NCBI RefSeq assembly: GCF_001306145.1
Contig: NZ_LGKO01000005.1
Span: 1-64,000 of the forward strand
DNA length: 64,000 bases
Direction: 5' to 3'
From: Thermanaerothrix daxensis
GTDB taxonomy: Bacteria; Chloroflexota; Anaerolineae; Anaerolineales; Anaerolineaceae
Shown here: one piece after another, positions 8,362 to 17,276 of the stretch
Numbering within the stretch: position 1 is the first letter of the stretch
Layout of the letters: each line of letters opens with the position of its first letter
The notes under the pieces: model-generated
What the model was told of the DNA's origin: nothing
Databases searched by the model: none
Seen by the model: only the letters and a program-made list of their open reading frames with translations
Made by a program: the position numbers and the translations under genes

Positions 8362-8718
8362 TCAGTTGTTGTAGTCGTCGCGGTCTTCAAAATCGCTGCC
8401 GATCTCCTCGGCTTCTTCGTGCTTGTGGCGCACCCACAAGAAGAGCACCTGCCCTTCGGGGGTCTCGACCGAGCGCGCCGCCAGGATCGGCACGCGTTCT
8501 TCTAGCCCCAGCGGGTTGCGGAAGTGAAGGTAAATCGGCTGCTGGCGCCGCCACATGCGGTGACAACGTTCGACCAGCGCCGTGCCGTTAAAGGTGCGCA
8601 GGCGGGTCAGCGCCATATGATACAGGTTGGGGCTTTCATTGAGCCCCAGTGCCCACCCGTCATCCACTTCTTCAAATACCGGGGGTGGGCCTTCAATGAT
8701 CGTGATTCGGTCGTCCAT
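8362..8718 (-). CDS. conserved hypothetical protein, acidic, 118 residues
   Basis: I do not recognise a named family. The frame has a good start: GAGGTG stands about 10 bases before the ATG. The protein is soluble with no signal or membrane segment, has a compact mixed core (FEEVDDGWALGLNESP, WRRQQPIYLHF, EERVPILAARSV) and ends in a strongly acidic tail (EEAEEIGSDFEDRDDYNN). It is a single gene between tRNA-Arg and the divergent GntR operon. Codon use matches its neighbours, so I take it as a real gene. Confidence 0.65.
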   Translation of the reverse strand: MDDRITIIEGPPPVFEEVDDGWALGLNESPNLYHMALTRLRTFNGTALVERCHRMWRRQQPIYLHFRNPLGLEERVPILAARSVETPEGQVLFLWVRHKHEEAEEIGSDFEDRDDYNN

Positions 8719-8830
8719 AGGTCAGTTCACCTCAAGCCCCAATCATATCACAAAGCCAGCAAAAGCGGGAATAGGAAAACCCCTCAACCTTAAAAATTTG
8801 TCGGTCCGGCTTAAAAAATGCGCTGGCCTA

Positions 8831-8859
8831 TTGATTTTCTCCTTCGATTTCTATATAGT
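8831..8859 (+). promoter_or_regulatory. promoter of the amino-sugar operon
   Basis: TTGATT at 8831-8836 and TATAGT at 8854-8859 have a 17-base spacer. Downstream, GTCATGATGTCAT at about 8880-8892 contains a repeated GTCAT and may be the operator of the GntR protein; it does not match a HutC/NagR consensus that I know. Confidence 0.6.
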
Positions 8860-8922
8860 AAAAATATCCACGTCCCAACGTCATGATGTCATAACAATAT
8901 ATTTACCCCGTCCCTCTGGTTC

Positions 8923-9651
8923 ATGCTGAACGCAAATAGCCCCATTCCCCTCTATCACCAATTGAAGAGTTACCTTCAGGATCAGATCCTGCAGGGGCTG
9001 CTTAAGCCGGGTGAACGCATTCCCACGGAAAGAGAATTGGAGAAGCGCTTCAAGATCAGCCGCACCACGGTGCGCCAGGCGATTGGAGATTTGATCAACG
9101 AGGGATTGCTGGTGCGGGTGCACGGCAAGGGCACGTTTGTGGCCCAGCCGCGCATCCAGCAGCATCTGGGGTTGCTCACCTCATTTACGCAGGATATGGA
9201 AGCCCAGCGCCGCACGCCCGCCTCGCGCGTCCTGCAGTTTGAAATGCTGCCGGCCTCGCCGCAGGTAGCGCGGGCTTTGCAACTTAAAATCGGCGAGATG
9301 GTGATCGTCCTCAAACGGGTGCGGCTGGCCGATGGACAACCCCTAGCGCTGGAAACCGCCTACCTCCCGGCGGGACCGTTTCGCGCACTGCTTGACCTGG
9401 ATATGAGTCAGCGTTCTCTCTATGCCACCCTCAAGGCACACTTTGGGGTGGAGCCGTGGCGAGCCCTGCAGCAAATTGAAGCAGTGGCCTGCCCGGCGGA
9501 AGAAGCCCGTCATCTGCAGGTGAGCAAGGGCGGGCCGATTCTCCATATCTACCGCACCACGTTTGATCAGTCCAATCACCCTTTTGAGTTTGTGGAATCT
9601 TACTACCGCAGTGATCGCTACTTCTTCACCGTCGAAATCTGGAGTAGGTAA
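8923..9651 (+). CDS. GntR family (HutC/UTRA) regulator, probable amino-sugar repressor
   Basis: The 242-residue protein has a GntR winged helix at residues 1-72 (PLYHQLKSYLQDQI, RIPTERELEKRF, SRTTVRQAIGDL, VHGKGTFV) and a UTRA ligand-binding domain from about 80 to 235. This is the HutC subfamily, which includes NagR/YvoA, known to respond to phosphorylated amino sugars. It is the first gene of an operon containing nagA and a nagB-II-like gene, so an amino-sugar-phosphate effector is likely. The next gene begins 25 bases downstream. Confidence 0.9.
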   Translation: MLNANSPIPLYHQLKSYLQDQILQGLLKPGERIPTERELEKRFKISRTTVRQAIGDLINEGLLVRVHGKGTFVAQPRIQQHLGLLTSFTQDMEAQRRTPASRVLQFEMLPASPQVARALQLKIGEMVIVLKRVRLADGQPLALETAYLPAGPFRALLDLDMSQRSLYATLKAHFGVEPWRALQQIEAVACPAEEARHLQVSKGGPILHIYRTTFDQSNHPFEFVESYYRSDRYFFTVEIWSR

Positions 9652-9676
9652 CCCGCATTTTGATGGAACAAATGCA

Positions 9677-10660
9677 ATGAACACCCTCGCCATTGGTATT
9701 GACATTGGTGCTACCAAGATCGCCGCGGTTCTGGTAACCGCAGAGGGTCAGGTGCTGGAGGCGCGGCATCTGCCCACCCTGCCCCAACGCGGTCCGGCGG
9801 CGGTGCTGGATGATATTGGAACTGAGATCAACCGGCTGAGCGCCGTGGCGAATGCGTATGGGGGAAATCTCCAAGGTGTGGGGATGGGCAGTCCCGGTCT
9901 GGTCAACCCTGTGGAAGGCAGTGTGCGCAATGCGGTTAACCTGGGCTGGGAGGAGGTCTTCCTGGTGCGCGAGGTGCAGGCGCGCCTGAGCACTCCGTTG
10001 CCAGTCTGGATCGAGAAAGACACCAACGCCGCCGCACTGGGCGAATACTACTGGGGGGCGGCGCGGGGGTGCGAGGATTTCGTTTTCCTGGGCATCGGCT
10101 CGGGGCTGGGCGGAGGCATCATTGCCCATGGCGACCTGATACGCGGCGCAGATGGCAATGCCGCGGAGGTTGGCCACATTGCATTGGATCCCGAGCATGG
10201 GCGGCTGTGTGCATGTGGTTTGCGCGGCTGTGTGGAGACGGTGGTTTCCGGGCCGGGGCTGGTGGCGGTTGCCCGGCGGCTTTTAGCCGCACAGGCGCAC
10301 CCCACGCACCTCTCGGTAGAGGCGGTGCAGGAAGCGCATGCTGTGGTTCAGGCTGCCGCAGCAGGTGATCCGCTGGCGCTGGCGGCAATAGACGAAGTGG
10401 CCGCCGCGTTGACCACCCTGGTTGCCTTCATTGTGGGGTTACTCAACCCCGCCCGCATTGTAATCGGCGGAGGTTTGGGGCTGGCGATTTTTGATCACCT
10501 GCGGGCGCGTTTACAGCGCGATTTGCCCCGGCGGGTTCTGCCGGCCAGCCACCAGAACCTGCACATCGTCGCTTCCCAATTGCAGAATCCGGCGCTGGGG
10601 GCGGCGTGTCTGGTCTGGCAGGCCGCCCGGCGCGCAGAGAAGAAAGGAGGTGGTCGGTAG
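9677..10660 (+). CDS. ROK family sugar kinase, probable N-acetyl-amino-sugar kinase
   Basis: The 327-residue protein has the phosphate loop DIGATKIAA at the N-terminus, catalytic Asp in EKDTNAAALGEY, the ROK string GIGSGLGGGIIA, EVGHIAL, and the zinc site CACGLRGCVE. ROK kinases phosphorylate glucose, N-acetylglucosamine, N-acetylmannosamine or similar sugars at O6 with ATP. Genes for NagA and a glucosamine-6-phosphate deaminase-like protein in the same operon favour N-acetylglucosamine or an isomer. The ATG at 9677 starts directly at the ROK domain; a longer frame upstream runs into the gntR gene. The Shine-Dalgarno is weak. Confidence 0.9.
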   Translation: MNTLAIGIDIGATKIAAVLVTAEGQVLEARHLPTLPQRGPAAVLDDIGTEINRLSAVANAYGGNLQGVGMGSPGLVNPVEGSVRNAVNLGWEEVFLVREVQARLSTPLPVWIEKDTNAAALGEYYWGAARGCEDFVFLGIGSGLGGGIIAHGDLIRGADGNAAEVGHIALDPEHGRLCACGLRGCVETVVSGPGLVAVARRLLAAQAHPTHLSVEAVQEAHAVVQAAAAGDPLALAAIDEVAAALTTLVAFIVGLLNPARIVIGGGLGLAIFDHLRARLQRDLPRRVLPASHQNLHIVASQLQNPALGAACLVWQAARRAEKKGGGR

Positions 10661-10741
10661 CCGAAAGTCATACAAACTGGACCCGGTTGCCTCGATGTGT
10701 GTCCCACCAATCTTGAATTCTGAGAAATGAGGAGGAAGAAG

Positions 10742-12079
10742 ATGCGTAAGCAAGTGTTTCTGGCCATGTTGCTTCTGATAGCGCTGGTGCTTTCTGCCTG
10801 TGCGCAAGCCACCCCTACCCAGGCTCCCCCCGCAGGTGAGGCGACCCAGCCCCCCGCAGCCGGCGAAGCCACTCAGCCACCTGCCGCGGGTGAAAAGGTC
10901 ACTCTGATCATTGAATCCTGGCGCAACGATGACTTGCCCATCTGGCAGGATGTGATCATCCCCGCTTTTGAGGCAAAGCACCCCGATATCCATGTGGTGT
11001 TCAGCCCCACCGCGCCGGCAGAGTACAACGGCGTGCTGAACTCTAAACTGGAAGCGGGCACCGCGGGCGATTTGATCACCTGCCGCCCCTTCGATGCCTC
11101 GTTGAAACTCTATGAGAAGGGCTACCTGGCTCCGCTCAACGACCTGCCCGGAATGGAGAACTTCACCGATTTTGCCAAGACCGCATGGAGCACGGACGAT
11201 CTTTCCGTGACCTTCTGCGTGCCGATGGCCTCGGTGATCCACGGCTTCTTCTACAACAAAGAGGCGTTTGATAAATTGGGCCTTCAGGAACCCACCACCT
11301 GGGATGAGTTCTACCAGGTGCTGGATAAGATCAAGGCCGATGGCACCTACATCCCGCTGGTAATGGGGACGGCGGATATGTGGGAAGCCGCCACCATGGG
11401 GTTCCAGAACATTGGGCCGAATTACTGGAAGGGTGAGGAAGGCCGCTTGGCGCTCATCCGCGGCGAGGCCAAGTTCACCGATGAACCCTACATCAAAACC
11501 TGGCAGCAACTGGCGCGCTGGCGCGATTACCTGCCGCCGGGCTTCGAATCGGTGAAGTACCCGGATGCGCAGGCGCTCTTCACGCTGGGCAAGGGCGCCA
11601 TCTACCCGACCGGCTCGTGGGAGATTGCCCTGTTTGAGAAGCAGGCCTCCTTCCCGTTGGGCATCTTCAAGCCCCCGGTGGAGAAAGCCGGCGATCAGTG
11701 CTACATCAGCGATCACGTGGATATTGCGCTGGGCATGAACGCGGCCACCAAACATCCCGAAGCGGCGCGGACCTTCCTCTCCTGGGTGGCTTCTGCCGAG
11801 TTCGCCGAGTTGTACGGCAACGAACTGCCCGGCTTTTTCCCGCTCCACAGCACGCCGGTTGAGTTGAAGGACCCGCTGGCGCAGGAATTCGTCTCCTGGC
11901 GCAATGAGTGCAAATCCACCATCCGCAACTCGTACCACATCCTCTCGCGGGGTGAGCCCAACCTCGAGAACGAGTTGTGGCGCGTGAGCGCAGCGGTGAT
12001 CAACGGCACTCTGACCCCCGAACAGGCCGCGCAGGAAATCCAGGCCGGTCTGGATAAGTGGTATAAACCCAAGCAGTAG
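10742..12079 (+). CDS. sugar ABC transporter substrate-binding lipoprotein (family 1)
   Basis: The 445-residue protein has a lipoprotein signal peptide with lipobox LSAC (lipidated Cys20), then a Pro/Ala/Thr linker with near-identical repeats of the type GEATQPPAA (about residues 28-50), then a family 1 solute-binding domain. Typical strings are NSKLEAGTAGDLI, FFYNKEAFDKLGL and a Trp-rich ligand region (YPTGSWEIALFEK). It should deliver a sugar, probably an amino sugar or its oligomer, to the two permeases encoded next. The ATG at 10742 is preceded by GGAGG with 6-base spacing, better than the ATG at 10727. No ATPase gene is in the operon, so a shared MsmK/UgpC-type ATPase must serve it. Confidence 0.92.
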   Translation: MRKQVFLAMLLLIALVLSACAQATPTQAPPAGEATQPPAAGEATQPPAAGEKVTLIIESWRNDDLPIWQDVIIPAFEAKHPDIHVVFSPTAPAEYNGVLNSKLEAGTAGDLITCRPFDASLKLYEKGYLAPLNDLPGMENFTDFAKTAWSTDDLSVTFCVPMASVIHGFFYNKEAFDKLGLQEPTTWDEFYQVLDKIKADGTYIPLVMGTADMWEAATMGFQNIGPNYWKGEEGRLALIRGEAKFTDEPYIKTWQQLARWRDYLPPGFESVKYPDAQALFTLGKGAIYPTGSWEIALFEKQASFPLGIFKPPVEKAGDQCYISDHVDIALGMNAATKHPEAARTFLSWVASAEFAELYGNELPGFFPLHSTPVELKDPLAQEFVSWRNECKSTIRNSYHILSRGEPNLENELWRVSAAVINGTLTPEQAAQEIQAGLDKWYKPKQ

Positions 12080-12160
12080 GGCAGATAGGGCAGAAGGGGG
12101 TGGCCTTCCTGACATGGGGTCACCCCCGCCCCAATTCCAATTAGCGTTGGAGGGGTGAAC

Positions 12161-13087
12161 GTGAGCACAAAACCCGGGTCACGCGCTTTTCCTATCCATA
12201 TTGTGGTTTTTCTGGCGCCGGCGGTCATTGTTTATACCCTGTTCATGATTTATCCGCTCATTGATTCCCTGCGTCTCTCGTTTTTTGCTATCGGATCGGA
12301 CAACCGGGAGTACTTCGTCGGGTTGCGCAATTACGTCCTTTTATTTACCGATTCCAATTACGCCCCGCGTTTCTGGGGGGCACTCAAAAATAATATTGTT
12401 TTCTTCCTGGTGCACATGCTGGTGCAGAATCCCATCGGGCTTTTGCTGGCGGCACTGCTTGCCAGTGGTGGGTGGGGGCGCAAATTTTATCGCACCGTGC
12501 TCTTCATGCCTACGGTGCTTTCCTTTGTCATCATTGGTTTTATCTGGAACCTGATCCTCAGCCCGCTGTGGGGCGTGGCTGAAAGCATTCTAAAGGCGGT
12601 GGGGCTGGGCTCGCTTTTCCGCCCCTGGCTGGGGTTGGAAAGCACGGCCCTGGTGACCATCTCTCTGATCTCGGTGTGGCAGTTTGTGGGAATTCCCATG
12701 GTGCTCTTTTACGCCGCGCTCATCGGCATTCCTGAGGAGTTGCTTGAAGCAGCCCGGGTGGATGGGGCTACCGGCTGGCAGGTGTTTTGGCGCATCAAGT
12801 TCCCGCTCATCCTGCCCACCGTGGGTATTGTGGGCATCCTGACCTTTGTGGGCAATTTCAATGCCTTTGATCTCATCTACACCATCAAGGGAGCGCTGGC
12901 CGGACCGAACTTCTCCACAGACATCATGGGCACCCTCTTCTACCGCACTTTCTTCGGCCAGCAGTTGCAATTGGGCAACCCGACCATGGGCGCTACCGTG
13001 GCTGCGATGATGTTCATTATCATCCTGAGTGGCGTTTTGATTTACATGTTCTTGTGGCAGCGGCGTATCCAAGCGGTTGAGATGTAA
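12161..13087 (+). CDS. sugar ABC transporter permease (MalF type)
   Basis: The 308-residue membrane protein has six predicted helices and the EAA loop EELLEAARVDGATGWQVFWR that contacts the ATPase. It belongs to the CUT1 carbohydrate importer class. I chose the GTG at 12161 because GGAGG lies 7 bases before it; another GTG two codons earlier overlaps that Shine-Dalgarno. It sits 81 bases after the binding-protein gene and 10 bases before the second permease. Confidence 0.9.
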   Translation: MSTKPGSRAFPIHIVVFLAPAVIVYTLFMIYPLIDSLRLSFFAIGSDNREYFVGLRNYVLLFTDSNYAPRFWGALKNNIVFFLVHMLVQNPIGLLLAALLASGGWGRKFYRTVLFMPTVLSFVIIGFIWNLILSPLWGVAESILKAVGLGSLFRPWLGLESTALVTISLISVWQFVGIPMVLFYAALIGIPEELLEAARVDGATGWQVFWRIKFPLILPTVGIVGILTFVGNFNAFDLIYTIKGALAGPNFSTDIMGTLFYRTFFGQQLQLGNPTMGATVAAMMFIIILSGVLIYMFLWQRRIQAVEM

Positions 13088-13097
13088 GGAGGCCTGG

Positions 13098-13979
13098 ATG
13101 AGCACCTCTTCGCGTTCCCTCACCTACGGCAAGGATTTTGGCCTGCTCTACCGCCTGCGCCTGCTGTTGGGCGGGTTTGTGCCACACCTGATCCTGACCA
13201 GTTACTCCCTGCTGGCTGTTTTTCCGGTGGTGATGATCTTGATCAACTCGTTCAAGACGCGCAAGGCCATCTTTGGCGAACCGTTCGCTTTCCCCAACGC
13301 TTCCACGTTCAGTCTCATCGGTTATGAAACGGTGCTGAGCCGTTCCAATTTCACGCAGAACTTCATCAACAGCATTGTGGTCACCGGGGTGTCGTTGTTG
13401 TTCATCCTGTTGTTTGGCTCCATGGCGGCCTTTGCCCTCTCGGAGTACAACTTCCGTGGTAACACCCTGACAGCACTTTACCTTTCGATTGGGATCATGA
13501 TCCCCATCCGTCTGGGCACGGTCAGCTTGCTGCGTTTGATGGTTAAATTGGGGCTGGTCAATACCCTGACCGGGTTGATCCTGGTTTATATTGCGCAGGG
13601 GTTGCCGCTGACCATCTTTATTTTGAGTCAGTTCATGCGTCAGGTGCCCAAAGAATTGAAAGACGCGGCCCGTATTGATGGGGCCAGCGAATACCGCATC
13701 TACACCATGGTCCTGCCGTTGGTACGTCCGGCGCTGGGTGCCATCGGCATCTTCACCATGATTCCCATCTGGAACGATTTGTGGTTCCCGCTGGTGATCG
13801 CTCCCAGTGCCAAAACGGCGACCATTACCCTGGGGGTGCAGCAGTTCCTGGGGCAGTTTGTCAGTGATTGGAACGCCGTGCTTTCCTCGCTCAGCCTGGC
13901 CATGGTGCCGATTCTCATCCTCTATGTGATCTTCTCGCAGCAGATGATCCGCAGTATTACTGCGGGTGCGCTCAAATGA
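13098..13979 (+). CDS. sugar ABC transporter permease (MalG type)
   Basis: The 293-residue membrane protein has six predicted helices and the EAA loop PKELKDAARIDGASEYRIY. It forms a CUT1 importer with the preceding permease and binding protein. AAGGAGG stands 5 bases before the ATG at 13098. The stop overlaps a spare ATG; the next gene's better start is 21 bases downstream. Confidence 0.9.
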   Translation: MSTSSRSLTYGKDFGLLYRLRLLLGGFVPHLILTSYSLLAVFPVVMILINSFKTRKAIFGEPFAFPNASTFSLIGYETVLSRSNFTQNFINSIVVTGVSLLFILLFGSMAAFALSEYNFRGNTLTALYLSIGIMIPIRLGTVSLLRLMVKLGLVNTLTGLILVYIAQGLPLTIFILSQFMRQVPKELKDAARIDGASEYRIYTMVLPLVRPALGAIGIFTMIPIWNDLWFPLVIAPSAKTATITLGVQQFLGQFVSDWNAVLSSLSLAMVPILILYVIFSQQMIRSITAGALK

Positions 13980-13999
13980 TCTCTATCAGGGAGGTTTCC

Positions 14000-15007
14000 A
14001 TGCGCGTTGGAATTGCCGGAGTTGGTTTTATGGGCTCCACCCATGCGGCGGCGTGGGCGGAGACCGAAGCGCAAATTGTGGGGTTTGTGGCAGAAACCGT
14101 GGAGGAGGCCCAACCCATTGCCCAGCAGTACGGCGCCAGGGTCTTCCCGGATTTTGCCTCAATGCTCGAAGCGGTGGATGTGGTGGATATCTGCACCCCC
14201 ACCCACCTGCACGTGCCGATGATCCTGGAAGCGGCCGCCAGAGGCAAGCACATCATCTGCGAAAAGCCCCTGGCCCTTTCCGTGGAAGATGCGCTGGAAG
14301 CCGTGCGTGTCTGCCGCCGCGCCGGGGTCCAGCTCTATGTAGCCCACGTGGTGCGCTTTTTCCCGGAGTACGCCCTGGCTAAGCAGATTATCGCCCAGGG
14401 GCAAATTGGGCAGGTGGCCACCCTGCGCTTGCTGCGTGGCAGTTATCGCCCTAAGAAGCCCGTGGGCAACTGGTTCCTGGATGAGACCAAGTCGGGTGGC
14501 ATCCTGATGGATTTGATGATTCACGATATGGATTATGCCCGTTGGGTGGCCGGCGAGGTGGAAAGCGTCTTTGCCCGCAAGGTCAGCGCGGTGCACCAGG
14601 GCAGCCCCGTGGATTATGGTCTGGTCATCCTCAAACACCGCAACGGTGCGATCTCCCATGTGGCGGGGGCCTGGGCCTATCCCCCGCCCACGTTCCGCAC
14701 CCGCTTTGAACTCTCGGGGGATCGTGGGATGATCGAATTCGACTCACAGGCCACTTCGCCCATTGAGAGCCTGATCATCAAGCCCCATGCCGAAGCGCCG
14801 GACGTGGGGTTGCCATCCAGCCCGGTACGCGAAAGCCCTTACACCACGGAGATTAAAGAATTCTACGTAGCCCTCAAAGAGGGCAAGACACCGCGCGTAA
14901 CCGCCGAGGACGGTCTGGCGGCTGTGCAGATTGCGGCTGCTGCCGTGCAATCTGCGCAGAGCGGTAAGGTGGTCTATCTCGAATCGTTAGGGGAGAGGCT
15001 GCTATGA
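14000..15007 (+). CDS. Gfo/Idh/MocA family oxidoreductase, first of a pair
   Basis: The 335-residue protein has an intact NAD(P)-binding Rossmann motif GIAGVGFMG (residues 4-12), the EKP motif at 88-90, which normally supplies the catalytic Lys, and a C-terminal alpha/beta substrate domain. HDMDYARW carries the His usual for the active site. The family oxidises sugars, inositols or sugar acids with NAD(P). Its place between the sugar importer and nagA suggests action on an amino sugar or an oxidised derivative before deacetylation. The ATG at 14000 has GGGAGG 5 bases before it. The gene overlaps the next one by 4 bases. Confidence 0.88.
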   Translation: MRVGIAGVGFMGSTHAAAWAETEAQIVGFVAETVEEAQPIAQQYGARVFPDFASMLEAVDVVDICTPTHLHVPMILEAAARGKHIICEKPLALSVEDALEAVRVCRRAGVQLYVAHVVRFFPEYALAKQIIAQGQIGQVATLRLLRGSYRPKKPVGNWFLDETKSGGILMDLMIHDMDYARWVAGEVESVFARKVSAVHQGSPVDYGLVILKHRNGAISHVAGAWAYPPPTFRTRFELSGDRGMIEFDSQATSPIESLIIKPHAEAPDVGLPSSPVRESPYTTEIKEFYVALKEGKTPRVTAEDGLAAVQIAAAAVQSAQSGKVVYLESLGERLL

Positions 15008-16014
15008 GCATCCGAATTGGGATTATGTCCTTTGCCCATTTACACGCCGAGGCGTATATCCAAAATCTGCGCGCCATCCCCGGCGTGGAGATGATTGGCC
15101 TGGCTGATGATGACCCTCAGCGGGGAGAGCACTTTGCGCGCCTTTTCGGGGCGCATCGTTTTCGCAGTTACGAGGAACTGCTGGAAGCCAGACCCGATGG
15201 GGTGATCATCTGTTCCGAGAACAGCCGCCACCTGCCTCTGGTTAAACTGGCGGCGGAGGCGGGGGCCCACATTTTGTGCGAAAAGCCGCTGGCCACAACG
15301 GCCCAGGATGCGGAAGCCATTGTGCGTACCTGCCGCCAGGCGGGGGTATTGCTGATGACGGCTTTCCCCATGCGCTTTTCCACGCCGCTTCTGGAAGTTA
15401 AATCCCGTCTGGATGGGGGTGAACTGGGGCAGGTCTACTGCTTCAACTCCTCCAACCAGGGCGAACTTCCCAAGAAGCATCGCGCCTGGTTTGTGGACAA
15501 AGCGCTGGCGGGGGGCGGTGCGATCATGGATCATACGGTTCACCTGGTGGATATCATGCGCTGGTACCTGGGCAGTGAAGTGACCGAGGTGTATGCGGTT
15601 GCCAACCGCATCTTCCATGCGGATGAAGTGGAGGTAGAGACGGGCGGGATGGTTTGGGTGACCTTCGAAAATGGGGTCTTCGCCACCATTGATTGTTCCT
15701 GGTCGCGCCCGCCTTACTGGCCATCGTGGGGTGGTCTGTCGTTTGAGATGGTAACCGACCGCGGCGCCGTGTGGGTGGATGCTTTTCGGCAGAATCTGAC
15801 CGTCTTCACCCATGCCCTGCAACGTCCCTACTGGGCGTTCTGGGGCTCAGATCCCAACCAGGCTATGATTGAGGACTTTGTTCAGGCCATCCGTGCTCAA
15901 CGTCCACCGCGGGTGAGCGGCGAAGATGGTCTGCGCGCGGTCGAGGTGGTTGAAGCCGCCTACCGGTCTGTGGAGAGCGGCCAGCCGGTGCACCTGGAAC
16001 GGCGCCAGGTCTAG
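15004..16014 (+). CDS. Gfo/Idh/MocA family protein with altered nucleotide motif
   Basis: The 336-residue protein keeps the EKP motif (93-95, CEKPLATT) and the C-terminal domain with the active-site-like DHTVHLVDIMRW. The usual glycine-rich loop is replaced by GIMSFAHLHA (residues 6-15), with two histidines where GxGxxG is expected. It is not a close copy of the gene before it, so the two are unlikely to be a recent duplication. It may bind NAD differently, hold it tightly as some family members do, or act as a partner of the first protein. Translational coupling (ATGA) suggests equal expression of the pair. Confidence 0.82.
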   Translation: MSIRIGIMSFAHLHAEAYIQNLRAIPGVEMIGLADDDPQRGEHFARLFGAHRFRSYEELLEARPDGVIICSENSRHLPLVKLAAEAGAHILCEKPLATTAQDAEAIVRTCRQAGVLLMTAFPMRFSTPLLEVKSRLDGGELGQVYCFNSSNQGELPKKHRAWFVDKALAGGGAIMDHTVHLVDIMRWYLGSEVTEVYAVANRIFHADEVEVETGGMVWVTFENGVFATIDCSWSRPPYWPSWGGLSFEMVTDRGAVWVDAFRQNLTVFTHALQRPYWAFWGSDPNQAMIEDFVQAIRAQRPPRVSGEDGLRAVEVVEAAYRSVESGQPVHLERRQV

Positions 16015-16051
16015 GCAATGGATGCCGGGCCATATCACCCTCGAGATAACC

Positions 16052-16068
16052 CCTTCGATCCTCGAAGG
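16052..16068 (+). other. short hairpin before nagA
   Basis: CCTTCGA and TCGAAGG form a 7-bp stem with a 3-base loop in the 71-base spacer, ending 2 bases before the AGGAGG ribosome site of nagA. It could stabilise a processed mRNA end or tune translation. Confidence 0.4.
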
Positions 16069-16085
16069 TAGGAGGAGACCCTTGC

Positions 16086-17276
16086 ATGCTTCTCATTGAC
16101 AATGCCACACTCTATACCCCTACCGAATGTTTTCACCCCGGCCGGCTGTTAATTGAGGATGGGCGCATCCTTGCGTTGGGAACGCCAGAGCACCTGACGG
16201 CGCCTGCGGAGACGCCCACCCTGGATGCTCACGGCCTTATGGTGACCCCGGGGTGGCTGGAACTGCAAATCAACGGCGGGTTCGGTCACGATTTTACCGA
16301 AGCCCCGGCCACCATTTGGGAGGTGGCGCGTCACCTGCCCCGTTACGGCGTGACCGCTTTTCTGCCCACCATTGTTACCAGCCCGCTGTCGCAGGTGGAA
16401 ACCGCCATGGAAGCCTGGCACAGTGGTCGCCCTGCCGATTTCCACGGCGCCGAGCCGCTTGGCTGGCATGTGGAGGGGCCTTTCCTCAACCCGGGGCGCA
16501 AGGGAGCGCACAACCCGGCTCACCTGCAACTCCCCAGCCTGGGCGCAGTGGAGGGCTGGCAGCCGGCCAATGGGGTACGGCTGGTCACACTGGCGCCGGA
16601 ACTGCCGGGGGCAGATGCAGTGATCCACTACCTGGTCAGCACCGGAGTGCGCGTCTCCGCCGGGCACAGCCTGGCGACCTACGAGCAGGCGCTACATGCG
16701 TTCGATCTCGGTGTAACTTACGGCACGCACCTCTTCAATGCCATGCCGCCGTTGGAACATCGCGCGCCGGGTTTGGCGGGGGCGTTGCTCACCCACCCCG
16801 ATTTGACGGTGGGTCTCATTGTAGATGGCATTCACGTTCACCCCGCCATGGTTGCGCTGGCCTGGCGGGCCAAGGGGCCAAACCGCTTGAATTTGGTCAC
16901 GGATGCCATTGCAGCGTTGGGGATGCCCCCGGGCGAGTACCGCCTGGGTGACCTGGAAATCCGCGTAGATGCCACCTCGGTGCGCCTGCCCGATGGCACT
17001 CTGGCCGGCAGTCTGCTCAGCCTGGATGCGGCCGTGCGCAACCTGATGGCCTTTACAGGGTGTACCCTGCCGGAGGCTCTCTGCACGGTGACCACGACCC
17101 CTGCGGCGGTGTTGGGGTTGAGCGATCGCGGCCGACTGGCGCCGGGTTACCGCGCCGACCTGGTTTTGCTCTCACCTCAGCACGAGGTGGTCATGACCCT
17201 GATCGGTGGGCAACCCGCATTCGGGGCTGAGGCCTTTGAAGAACGCCTGCACGGGCGGGTGGAGAGAAGCCCATGA
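16086..17276 (+). CDS. nagA: N-acetylglucosamine-6-phosphate deacetylase
   Basis: Removes acetate from N-acetylglucosamine-6-phosphate. The 396-residue amidohydrolase has a small beta domain at both ends and a TIM barrel. The metal ligands are visible: Glu130 in WHVEGPFLNPGRKGAH, His194 in SAGHS and His215 in THLFNAMPP. The catalytic Asp273 is in LVTDAIAALG, and LIVDGIHVHP is the substrate loop. Start ATG has GGAGGAG ahead of it. The 3' end overlaps the following gene by 4 bases. Together with the next gene it should convert GlcNAc-6-P to fructose-6-phosphate. N-acetylgalactosamine-6-phosphate (AgaA-type) is a possible alternative substrate. Confidence 0.93.
   Translation: MLLIDNATLYTPTECFHPGRLLIEDGRILALGTPEHLTAPAETPTLDAHGLMVTPGWLELQINGGFGHDFTEAPATIWEVARHLPRYGVTAFLPTIVTSPLSQVETAMEAWHSGRPADFHGAEPLGWHVEGPFLNPGRKGAHNPAHLQLPSLGAVEGWQPANGVRLVTLAPELPGADAVIHYLVSTGVRVSAGHSLATYEQALHAFDLGVTYGTHLFNAMPPLEHRAPGLAGALLTHPDLTVGLIVDGIHVHPAMVALAWRAKGPNRLNLVTDAIAALGMPPGEYRLGDLEIRVDATSVRLPDGTLAGSLLSLDAAVRNLMAFTGCTLPEALCTVTTTPAAVLGLSDRGRLAPGYRADLVLLSPQHEVVMTLIGGQPAFGAEAFEERLHGRVERSP

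Noticed and set aside
10800-10900. Repetitive bases (GEATQPPAA-type) as a possible microsatellite or CRISPR-like repeat
   Set aside because: They encode the in-frame linker of a lipoprotein; there are no spacers.
10511-12115. 534-codon open frame on the minus strand
   Set aside because: Antisense to the sugar-binding lipoprotein gene, His/Gly/Arg-rich with no recognisable domain.
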